Positions 1 to 5,137 of a stretch of 5,288 bases of DNA are shown piece after piece (positions within the stretch are counted from its first letter, which is position 1; each line of letters opens with the position of its first letter). Made by a program: the position numbers and the translations under genes. The notes below the pieces were generated by a model, which was given only the letters and a program-made list of their open reading frames with translations, did not search any database and was not told the origin of the DNA. The stretch is from an uncultured Synergistia bacterium (GTDB lineage: Bacteria > Eremiobacterota > SpSt-956 > JAKJGF01). The stretch is taken from positions 1 to 5,288 of the forward strand of contig CALARM010000519.1 of NCBI GenBank assembly GCA_937888925.1, in the 5' to 3' direction.

Positions 1-9
1 TGTAACCTC

Positions 10-37
10 GCGTCACGCGTCACGCGTCACGCGTCAC
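10..37. repeat. Tandem heptamer array (GCGTCAC x4), right arm of a presumed element A
   Basis: Four perfect head-to-tail copies of GCGTCAC; read on the - strand each is GTGACGC. The array ends five bases before the ribosome binding site of the first glycosyltransferase gene. Its orientation (TCAC on the + strand) and its place just ahead of a gene match the right arms of the three complete elements downstream. I therefore infer that the left arm and core lie outside the window. The array is GC-rich against its AT-rich surroundings. Confidence 0.9.
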
Positions 38-41
38 GATT

Positions 42-48
42 GGAAAGG
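42..48 (+). promoter_or_regulatory. Ribosome binding site that decides the start of glycosyltransferase gene 1
   Basis: GGAAAGG is purine-rich and lies six bases before the ATG at 55. The frame is also open from a TTG at 40, but that codon directly abuts the heptamer array and has no Shine-Dalgarno sequence, so ATG 55 is preferred. GGAAA and the following TTTCC form a small inverted repeat across the site; the two-base centre is too short for a normal hairpin. Confidence 0.6.
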
Positions 49-54
49 TTTCCT

Positions 55-1557
55 ATGGTTCCTTCTATAAGTCTCTGTATGATAGCGAGAAATGAAGAGA
101 AATTTCTCAGATCATGTCTGAACAGTGTCACAGGACTTGTGAAAGAAATTATTCTTGTTGATACGGGATCTACTGATAAAACTGTTGATATAGCCAGAGA
201 ATTCGGAGCAAAAGTATATTATTTCCAGTGGTGTGATGATTTTTCTGCTGCAAGGAATTTTTCCATTGATAAGGCTACTGGAGACTGGATACTTATTCTT
301 GATGCAGATGAAGAATTAGACAGAACTACTATTGGTGAAATAAAAAAAAGCCTCACAGAAGCAGATAACGGAACAGCTTATTTTTTTAAGGTTATAAATT
401 ATTTGGACAAAAGTAACGATCCCGGTAATTCTGCAGAAGTCAGAATTATAAGACTTTTCCCTAACAGAGAAGATGTGCGTTACAAAAATCTTATTCATGA
501 AGAGATATATTCAAAGAAAGACGGCGAACTGAAGAGAATCGTTTGTAATGCAATTATTTATCACCATGGCTATACTGACAGTCTTCATAAAGAAAGAAAT
601 AAAGGTGAGAGAAATATAAATCTCCTTCTTAAATCGATAGAGAAAGATCCGAAAAACCCTTTTAATTATTATAATATCGGTGTATCTTATTATGTTCAGA
701 ATCGTCTGGAAGATTGTATAAAATCATTTAAAACTGCCCAGGAAACATGTGATTATCCGGGAGAGAGTGTATATCTGCCTTCGAGTTATTCCCTCTGTGC
801 CGCAGCTCTCTGCAGACTTGGCAGATATGAAGAAGCTAAAGAACAGGCATTGAAAGGTATTGAACGTTCCCCTCTGTTTTATGAAGCATATTTTAACCTG
901 GGGAAAGCCTGCGTTGGACTGAAGCATAATGAAGAAGCTAAATCTGCTTTTAATATGGCTATTTCCTCTGCTTCCAGTAATCAGTTTGCAGTTATGGATA
1001 GAGGGACAGGAGGGTGGAAAGCCTGCTGCGAATTAGGTTTGATTTATCTTGAAGAAGATAAACCGTCTGAAGCATTGAAACATTTCAATAATGGCCTGAC
1101 TATGTTTCCGGATTCAGATAAACTACTTATAAATGCCGCTCACTGTTATCGTAAATTAAAATTTTATGATCATAGCCGTGATTATTTTGAAAAAGCTCGA
1201 TTAATGGCACCAAAAAGACTTGATATATGTTATGATCTTATAGACTTATACGATAAACTTGGAGCCCCTTCAAGAGCCATTTCATTGATTGAAGAAATGC
1301 TTGATTATTATCCGTCCAGTAAAGATCTCTTCTTTGAACTTGCACAGAGATATGATTATTCAGGCGATTACACTATGGCAGTTCATTATTATACACAGAC
1401 TCTTGTGCTGGATGAAAAAGATAGCAAAGTTTATTTTTATAGAGCCAGATGTTACTGGTATCTTGGCTCATCCAGGAAAGCCAGAAAGGATCTGAAAAAA
1501 GCTTATGAACTTGATCGTGATTTATTGAAAGGTTTTACTCTGTATGATTTTGTTTAG
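55..1557 (+). CDS. Family 2 glycosyltransferase with C-terminal TPR repeats (copy 1)
   Basis: This 500-residue protein probably transfers a sugar from a nucleotide-sugar donor; donor and acceptor cannot be read from the sequence. Residues about 4-180 form a GT-A fold of glycosyltransferase family 2. They begin with SISLCMIARNEE, followed by VDTGSTDKT (35-43), FSAARNFS (63-70) and the metal-binding DADEE (83-87). An IHEEI motif sits at 147-151 and a YHHGY motif at 169-173, both typical of the TPR-linked subgroup. From about residue 200 to the end the chain is a run of TPR-like helical pairs (for example LGRYEEAKEQAL at 255-266 and a pair near 425-455), usual for protein-protein contacts or acceptor binding. 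There is no signal peptide or membrane segment, so it is probably cytoplasmic. ATG 55 is chosen for its ribosome binding site. The stop codon TAG falls at the first unit of the next heptamer array. Copy 2 downstream has the same architecture. Family is confident; biological role is unknown. Confidence 0.88.
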   Translation: MVPSISLCMIARNEEKFLRSCLNSVTGLVKEIILVDTGSTDKTVDIAREFGAKVYYFQWCDDFSAARNFSIDKATGDWILILDADEELDRTTIGEIKKSLTEADNGTAYFFKVINYLDKSNDPGNSAEVRIIRLFPNREDVRYKNLIHEEIYSKKDGELKRIVCNAIIYHHGYTDSLHKERNKGERNINLLLKSIEKDPKNPFNYYNIGVSYYVQNRLEDCIKSFKTAQETCDYPGESVYLPSSYSLCAAALCRLGRYEEAKEQALKGIERSPLFYEAYFNLGKACVGLKHNEEAKSAFNMAISSASSNQFAVMDRGTGGWKACCELGLIYLEEDKPSEALKHFNNGLTMFPDSDKLLINAAHCYRKLKFYDHSRDYFEKARLMAPKRLDICYDLIDLYDKLGAPSRAISLIEEMLDYYPSSKDLFFELAQRYDYSGDYTMAVHYYTQTLVLDEKDSKVYFYRARCYWYLGSSRKARKDLKKAYELDRDLLKGFTLYDFV

Positions 1558-1591
1558 TGAGTAGTGAAAAGTGAAAAGTGAAGGGTGAGTC
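1557..1591. repeat. Left heptamer array of element B (GTGANNN x5)
   Basis: Five units in exact 7-base phase: GTGAGTA, GTGAAAA, GTGAAAA, GTGAAGG, GTGAGTC. The first unit shares its G with the last base of the TAG stop of glycosyltransferase gene 1. Every unit contains TGA. Because 7 is not a multiple of 3, successive units place TGA in all three + strand frames. Confidence 0.9.
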
Positions 1592-1602
1592 GCAAATAGC
1601 AG

Positions 1603-1633
1603 GGGTGAACCGTATTCACCCGGTACCGGTGAA
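1603..1633. other. Core of element B: two mutually exclusive hairpins
   Basis: GGGTGAA (1603-1609) and TTCACCC (1615-1621) form a perfect 7-bp inverted repeat around the 5-base loop CCGTA. TTCACC (1615-1620) can instead pair with GGTGAA (1628-1633), enclosing CGGTACC. CCGGTACCGG (1620-1629) is itself a perfect palindrome. The same middle segment cannot serve both stems, so an RNA could switch between two folds. No T-run follows, so this is not an intrinsic terminator. The stems repeat the GTGA/TCAC theme of the flanking arrays. Confidence 0.65.
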
Positions 1634-1638
1634 ATCAT

Positions 1639-1673
1639 ACATTACGCATCACGCATCACGTGTCACGCATTAC
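1639..1673. repeat. Right heptamer array of element B (NNNTCAC type, 5 units)
   Basis: Units in 7-base phase are ACATTAC, GCATCAC, GCATCAC, GTGTCAC, GCATTAC. On the - strand they read as GTGATGC-like units, opposite in orientation to the left array of the same spacer. The array ends eight bases before the AGGAGG of glycosyltransferase gene 2. Its GCATCAC units and the following CGAT closely resemble the GCGTCAC array and CGAT before glycosyltransferase gene 1. Confidence 0.88.
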
Positions 1674-1681
1674 GATATAAC

Positions 1682-1687
1682 AGGAGG
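1682..1687 (+). promoter_or_regulatory. Ribosome binding site that decides the start of glycosyltransferase gene 2
   Basis: AGGAGG is a consensus Shine-Dalgarno sequence ten bases before the ATG at 1698. The frame is open upstream to a GTG at 1578, but that extension would translate element B and its arrays into 40 residues unlike anything in copy 1. It is rejected in favour of ATG 1698. Confidence 0.85.
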
Positions 1688-1697
1688 TTTCTATAAA

Positions 1698-3215
1698 ATG
1701 CCTGAGCCGACTTTAAGTCTTGCAATGATAGTAAAAAATGAGCAATACAATCTTTATACGTGTCTCTACCAGGTTTGTGACATTGTAGATGAAATTGTCA
1801 TTGTAGATACAGGCTCTACCGATAAGACTGTCGAAGTGGCAGAACAGTTCAATGCATCTGTGTATCATTACAAATGGAACGAGAATTTTTCTGCTGCAAG
1901 AAATTTTTCTCTGAAAAAATGTAATGGTAAATGGATACTTGTCCTGGATGCAGATGAATTTATAGATAGTCCCATGAAATATAAAGTAAGGGAATTAATT
2001 GACAGAAATGATTTTGTGGGATTTAATTTTGAACAGTTCAGTTATCTGAATAAAGATGTGACGCCTGATTTTCGCTTAATGCCTGTACTCAGATTGTTTC
2101 CCAATCACCCTTCCCTCAGGTTTAAAGGAATGGTGCAGGAAAAAATTATATGTAATGATATGAAGCTTAATTTTAAAGAAATAAATTCTTCTGTCAGAAT
2201 ATGGCATTATGGCTTTATAGACGTCTTTCATCCGGTAAAAGAAAAATATAAGAGAGATTTGAATATATATCTCAGAAATTTAAAGAGAAATCCGAAGGAG
2301 CCTTACATTTATTTTTTTATAGCTTTACAATATGTGTCTCTCGGCAGATATGATGAAGCGATTAAATATCTGGATTGTGCCATAAAATATAGTTCTTCCG
2401 GTTTTTGTTACTCTCCGTGTCTTTTTTCTACTTATGCAGGTATTTTAAATAAACTTGGTCGTTACAATGAAGCAAAAAAAATGGCAGAACTGGCTCTTTC
2501 TAAAGATTCTCATATGGCAGAAGCCTCTTTTAATCTTGGGGAAGCTATGAGAAATCTCGGTGAGTGCAGGAATGCTATTACTATGTTCGAACATGCCATA
2601 AAAAACCATGAGAAATTTCTTTTTTTCCAGGATAGATCTAAAGGGACATGGAGAGCCTGGTCTGAAATAGGTCTTTCCTATGTGAGATTAAAGCAGATAA
2701 AAGATGCAGTGGGAGCTTTCCTGAAATCTTTATCAATAAAACCTTTTTATCCTCCTTTAATGATATGTCTTGCCTATCTTTATAAAGAGATGGATGATCT
2801 GGAAAATACGGAGAAATATTTTAAGTCAGCCCACGAACAGGAAGTCACAAAGGTTGACCTTGCCAGGGAGCTTTATAATATATACAGGAAAACAGGAAGG
2901 CTTAATCTTGCTGCAAATACTCTTGAAAATGTTTATTTATATAACACCGGTAACAGGGATTTACTTTTAGACACAGCCAGAGCTTTTGATGAGGCAGGAG
3001 ATAACCATAAAGCAATAAATTATTACAATAGTTACATAAAAGAACAACTTCCGGCAGATCCGGAGGTTTATCTCAGAAGAGGAATCTGTCTGTTCAGAAC
3101 AGGCTCAGTAAAAAAAGCCAGAGATGATTTTGAAACATGTAGTGAAAAAAATCCGGATTTATTAAGAAAAGTTTTTCTTGAAGAACTGGTAAGACCAGTG
3201 ACCAGTGACCAGTGA
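1698..3215 (+). CDS. Family 2 glycosyltransferase with C-terminal TPR repeats (copy 2)
   Basis: A 505-residue paralogue of the upstream gene with the same order of parts. The GT-A glycosyltransferase domain starts TLSLAMIVKNEQ and carries VDTGSTDKT (36-44), FSAARNFS (64-71) and DADEF (84-88), the expected nucleotide-sugar and metal-binding positions. The WHYGF motif at 169-173 matches YHHGY of copy 1. TPR-like repeats run from about residue 203 to 490, for example LGRYDEAIKYLDCAI (215-229) and LGRYNEAKKMAELAL (253-267). By eye roughly a third or more of residues match copy 1, most densely in the catalytic motifs. One oddity is that IHEEI of copy 1 is VQEKI (146-150) here, replacing a histidine with glutamine. 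The last five residues (VTSDQ) and the TGA stop are encoded by the GTGACCA heptamers of element C, so the original C-terminus may have been altered. Cytoplasmic by lack of signal or membrane segments; acceptor unknown. Confidence 0.88.
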   Translation: MPEPTLSLAMIVKNEQYNLYTCLYQVCDIVDEIVIVDTGSTDKTVEVAEQFNASVYHYKWNENFSAARNFSLKKCNGKWILVLDADEFIDSPMKYKVRELIDRNDFVGFNFEQFSYLNKDVTPDFRLMPVLRLFPNHPSLRFKGMVQEKIICNDMKLNFKEINSSVRIWHYGFIDVFHPVKEKYKRDLNIYLRNLKRNPKEPYIYFFIALQYVSLGRYDEAIKYLDCAIKYSSSGFCYSPCLFSTYAGILNKLGRYNEAKKMAELALSKDSHMAEASFNLGEAMRNLGECRNAITMFEHAIKNHEKFLFFQDRSKGTWRAWSEIGLSYVRLKQIKDAVGAFLKSLSIKPFYPPLMICLAYLYKEMDDLENTEKYFKSAHEQEVTKVDLARELYNIYRKTGRLNLAANTLENVYLYNTGNRDLLLDTARAFDEAGDNHKAINYYNSYIKEQLPADPEVYLRRGICLFRTGSVKKARDDFETCSEKNPDLLRKVFLEELVRPVTSDQ

Positions 3216-3246
3216 CCAGTGACCAGTGACCAGTGAGCAGTGACCG
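3198..3246. repeat. Left heptamer array of element C (GTGACCA type, 7 units)
   Basis: Five perfect GTGACCA units are followed by GTGAGCA and GTGACCG, all in phase. A decayed unit beginning GTAA follows at 3247, and AAGACCA at 3191-3197 may be a decayed unit before. The first two units and part of the third are translated as the end of glycosyltransferase 2, and the third supplies its TGA stop (3213-3215). Confidence 0.92.
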
Positions 3247-3321
3247 GTAATTTATATAAGTAAATAGACATGATAACTGGTAGGGGAACACTGATAACTG
3301 TTTACTGATAACTGCTCACTG
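3231..3321. other. Long inverted repeat joining the two arms of element C
   Basis: CAGTGAGCAGT (3231-3241) is the exact reverse complement of ACTGCTCACTG (3311-3321). The pairing continues inward in the same register: 3245-3250 pairs with 3302-3307 (five Watson-Crick pairs and one G-T) after a 3-position interruption. The enclosed core (3251-3301) is AT-rich and contains the palindrome TTATATAA (3252-3259) and an ATTTA/TAAAT inverted repeat. The right foot of the stem ends just before the mltG ribosome binding site at 3326. No T-run follows, so it is not a standard terminator. Confidence 0.7.
3285..3319. repeat. Right heptamer array of element C (TGNTNAC type, 5 units)
   Basis: Units in phase are GGAACAC, TGATAAC, TGTTTAC, TGATAAC, TGCTCAC. 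A further TGATAAC at 3271-3277 is in the same phase. This array is the most degenerate of the set. TGATAAC alternates with variants, giving a partial 14-base periodicity. On the - strand the units read GTTATCA, GTAAACA and GTGAGCA, the same class as the left arm. Confidence 0.75.
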
Positions 3322-3325
3322 ATAT

Positions 3326-3332
3326 AAGGGGG
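3326..3332 (+). promoter_or_regulatory. Ribosome binding site supporting the GTG start of mltG
   Basis: AAGGGGG lies six bases before the GTG at 3339. This spacing, and the fact that the GTG gives an N-terminus with a short charged start followed by a membrane helix as expected for MltG, decide the start codon. Confidence 0.75.
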
Positions 3333-3338
3333 TACTAC

Positions 3339-4352
3339 GTGAAATTTTTATTTCGTTTATTTAATGTAATTCTTGTTATAGTTCTGTTACTTTTAGTGGC
3401 AGGATCTGTATTGAACTATCTTCAGATATTTTCTTCCAGAAAGAACGGACAGGATGTAGCTGTTTCTATAGCCCAGGGGAGTTCTACCGGTGATATTGCT
3501 ACAGTGCTTGAAGATAAAGATATTGTAAAGAGCAGTTTTATATTTAAACTGGTCGTAAAACACACGAAGACAGGTGATATGCTTCAGGCAGGTGATTATA
3601 CCCTTAATACCGGTATGTCTATGATGGAGATAATTGAGAATCTTAAAAAGGGACAGGCAGCAAAAACCTATGATTTTACAGTGCCGGAAGGTTTTACTTC
3701 CAGACAGATTGCACGGCTTTTGAAAGAAAAGGGTTCTATTGATGAACAGGAATTTTTAGACACAGTTAAAACCGGTAAAGGTATAAATTTTAAATATTCT
3801 CATCTTCTGAAAGGACATTCACTGGAAGGCTTCCTCTTTCCTGACACTTATTCTGTTTATAAAGATAGTACCTCCCGGGAAATAATTGAAAAGATGGTAA
3901 AACGTTTTGAAGAGGTTGTTCCTTCAAATATAGAGCAGATTGCAAAGAAAAGAGGACTGTCCTTTTATAAGATAATAGTTCTTGCCTCACTTGTAGAGAG
4001 AGAGGCAAGGATTGAAGATGAAAGACCACTTGTATCTGCAGTATATTACAATAGAATTAAACTGGATATGCTTCTTGAGTGTGATGCGACGATACAGTTT
4101 TTATTTGATAAACCAAAAGAGATTCTTTTATATAAAGATTTAGAAATAGACAGTCCTTATAATACCTATAAATATAAAGGTCTTCCTCCCGGGCCTATAG
4201 CAAATCCCGGATTGCCTTCCATAAAAGCAGCCCTTTATCCTGCTTCTGTAGATTATCTTTACTATGTCGTAAAGGGAGAGGGAAGACATAAATTCAGTAA
4301 AACCTTTGAAGAACATCAAAAAGCAGTAGAGGAGTACAGGAACAGTGAATAG
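3339..4352 (+). CDS. mltG: Endolytic murein transglycosylase MltG (YceG family)
   Basis: MltG cleaves glycan strands of nascent peptidoglycan within the chain, leaving 1,6-anhydro-muramyl ends, and is thought to set strand length near the synthesis machinery. The 337-residue protein is of usual length. It has a single N-terminal membrane helix at about 4-24 (hydrophobic run VILVIVLLLLVAG), placing the enzyme outside the membrane. A LysM-like segment follows at about 40-105 and the YceG catalytic domain from about 110. Hallmarks are LEGFLFPDTY (162-171), ASLVEREA (216-223) with the expected catalytic Glu220, a CDATIQF segment (248-254), and the signature SPYNTYKYKGLPPGPIANPG (272-291). Start is GTG with a good ribosome binding site. 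The last codons AGT GAA TAG coincide with the first heptamer of element D. Elsewhere mltG is often beside housekeeping genes such as tmk or ruvX; here it sits between glycosyltransferases and yqeG. Identification is very secure. Confidence 0.96.
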   Translation: MKFLFRLFNVILVIVLLLLVAGSVLNYLQIFSSRKNGQDVAVSIAQGSSTGDIATVLEDKDIVKSSFIFKLVVKHTKTGDMLQAGDYTLNTGMSMMEIIENLKKGQAAKTYDFTVPEGFTSRQIARLLKEKGSIDEQEFLDTVKTGKGINFKYSHLLKGHSLEGFLFPDTYSVYKDSTSREIIEKMVKRFEEVVPSNIEQIAKKRGLSFYKIIVLASLVEREARIEDERPLVSAVYYNRIKLDMLLECDATIQFLFDKPKEILLYKDLEIDSPYNTYKYKGLPPGPIANPGLPSIKAALYPASVDYLYYVVKGEGRHKFSKTFEEHQKAVEEYRNSE

Positions 4353-4404
4353 TGAGTAGTGAATAGTGAATAGAAATATTCCTTTTCACTTTTCACTTTT
4401 CACT
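4344..4404 (+). other. Long hairpin of element D capped by a GAAA tetraloop
   Basis: The left and right arrays are near-complementary (GTGAATA against GTGAAAA on the other strand) and pair in register. GTGAA 4345-4349 pairs with TTCAC 4399-4403, GTGA 4352-4355 with TCAC 4393-4396, and GTGAA 4359-4363 with TTCAC 4385-4389. The apical stem GAATA 4368-4372 pairs with TATTC 4377-4381 around GAAA (4373-4376), a GNRA-type loop. I count about 25 pairs, with T-T mismatches recurring every 7 bases and one bulged T at 4367. The mltG stop lies in the 5' arm, and the yqeG start is about 20 bases past the 3' foot. A role in transcript stability or in mltG-yqeG coupling is inference. Confidence 0.72.
4345..4372. 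repeat. Left heptamer array of element D (GTGAATA type, 4 units)
   Basis: Units in phase are GTGAATA, GTGAGTA, GTGAATA, GTGAATA. The TAG stop of mltG (4350-4352) spans the junction of the first and second units. TGA and TAG together close all three + strand frames within the array. Confidence 0.9.
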
Positions 4405-4417
4405 TTTCACTTTTCAC
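4383..4417. repeat. Right heptamer array of element D (TTTTCAC x5)
   Basis: Five perfect TTTTCAC units (GTGAAAA on the - strand). Three can pair with the left array; the last two (4404-4417) are extra and run to within seven bases of the yqeG start codon. There is no Shine-Dalgarno sequence between the array and that ATG. Confidence 0.93.
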
Positions 4418-4424
4418 TTATAAA

Positions 4425-4937
4425 ATGTTAAAACTTCTGTGTCCATCTATGTATGTAAAATCCGTTACGGATATAGATACAGATAGGCTAAAAGAACAGG
4501 GGTACTGTTATATAATGATAGATCTTGATAATACACTTCTTCCATGGGGGGAGATTACTTTTTCTTCTGAAGTGGTAGAATGGATAGAAAAAGCTATTGC
4601 TACAGGGGTTAAGATGTGTATTGTATCAAATGCTTCAGGTAAAAGAGTCAAATTTCTGTCTGAGAAACTTGGTTTGCCATTTATATATTATGCAGGAAAA
4701 CCATGTAAAGGCGGCTTTTTCAAAGGATTGAACCTGATTAATGGTGATATAAAATCTTCTGTTGTAATCGGTGATCAGATGTTTACCGATATTCTTGGCG
4801 GTAATAGAACCGGTATTATGACAATTCTTGTCAGACCTGTTAAGGAAAGAGAATTTTTTACTACCAGAATAATGAGAAAATTCGAAAAAGTGGCTATTTA
4901 TTTACTTAAAAGAAGAGGATTTTTCCCTGAATTATAA
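4425..4937 (+). CDS. yqeG: YqeG-family HAD phosphatase (HAD class IIIA)
   Basis: A 170-residue cytoplasmic protein of the haloacid dehalogenase superfamily, YqeG subgroup, at the family's usual length. Predicted to be a phosphohydrolase; the physiological substrate of the family is poorly defined. All four HAD motifs are visible: motif I DLDNTLLPW (33-41), with nucleophile Asp33 and acid/base Asp35; motif II SNAS (68-71); motif III lysine in GKP (91-93); motif IV IGDQMFTDILGGNRTG (115-130), with Asp117 and Asp122. The N-terminus MLKLLCPSMYVKSVTDI matches the usual start of this family, so ATG 4425 is right although no Shine-Dalgarno sequence precedes it. The upstream bases are the pyrimidine-rich TTTTCAC array. 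Translation may depend on coupling with mltG, which ends 72 bases upstream, or on unstructured leader binding; this is inference. A single GTGAAAA (4939-4945) follows the stop codon. Confidence 0.93.
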   Translation: MLKLLCPSMYVKSVTDIDTDRLKEQGYCYIMIDLDNTLLPWGEITFSSEVVEWIEKAIATGVKMCIVSNASGKRVKFLSEKLGLPFIYYAGKPCKGGFFKGLNLINGDIKSSVVIGDQMFTDILGGNRTGIMTILVRPVKEREFFTTRIMRKFEKVAIYLLKRRGFFPEL

Positions 4938-5081
4938 TGTGAAAAGAAAGGATTTTTTTTATTTTTATACTAGAAGGATTATCCTGAAGATTGTAGAATT
5001 ATGTTCCGTCATATATATTTGGAAATCAGGTTTTAAGAAATATCTATTATTTACTCTGTATTTTTTTAGAGTGAGCACGTA

Positions 5082-5110
5082 TTGCTCTTATGATTGATGC
5101 CTGGTATAAT
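5082..5110 (+). promoter_or_regulatory. Sigma-70/SigA-type promoter with extended -10
   Basis: A perfect TATAAT (5105-5110) is preceded by TG at 5102-5103 (extended -10). A partial -35, TTGCTC (5082-5087), lies at the ideal 17-base spacing. Transcription would start near 5117, giving a leader of about 30 bases before the ATG at 5146. This suggests the last gene is transcribed separately from the yqeG group. Confidence 0.7.
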
Positions 5111-5131
5111 AATATTATTGATAAAATTTGT

Positions 5132-5137
5132 GAGGTG
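5132..5137 (+). promoter_or_regulatory. Ribosome binding site of the 3'-most gene
   Basis: GAGGTG lies eight bases before the ATG at 5146 and fixes that start. Together with the promoter it supports a real gene start close to the window edge. Confidence 0.75.

Noticed and set aside
1578..1697. Upstream extension of glycosyltransferase gene 2 to a GTG at 1578 (40 extra residues)
   Set aside because: The extension translates the heptamer arrays and hairpin core, has no ribosome binding site, and copy 1 has no counterpart. AGGAGG before ATG 1698 gives a better start.
3252..3260. Promoter -10 (TATAAG) in the core of element C
   Set aside because: No -35-like hexamer lies at 16-18 bases upstream; that position is occupied by the array. 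AT-rich chance match.
3068..3291. Minus-strand open frames over the end of glycosyltransferase 2, with a repeated HWSLVTG-type peptide
   Set aside because: The repeated peptide is only the translation of the GTGACCA array on the other strand, and the rest overlaps a well-supported gene.
3198..3319. CRISPR array
   Set aside because: The repeat period is 7 bases with no spacers and no 23-40 base direct repeats, and no cas gene is in the window.
4344..4417. Intrinsic terminator after mltG
   Set aside because: The stem is long and AT-rich, and it is followed by TTTTCAC units rather than a continuous T-run. It could slow transcription but does not fit the standard form.
4939..4960. Rho-independent terminator after yqeG
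   Set aside because: Eight T residues are present, but I found no stable GC-rich stem immediately before them.
5053..5073. Hairpin ACTCT / AGAGT before the last gene
   Set aside because: Only five pairs with a long AT-rich loop in AT-rich sequence; likely chance.
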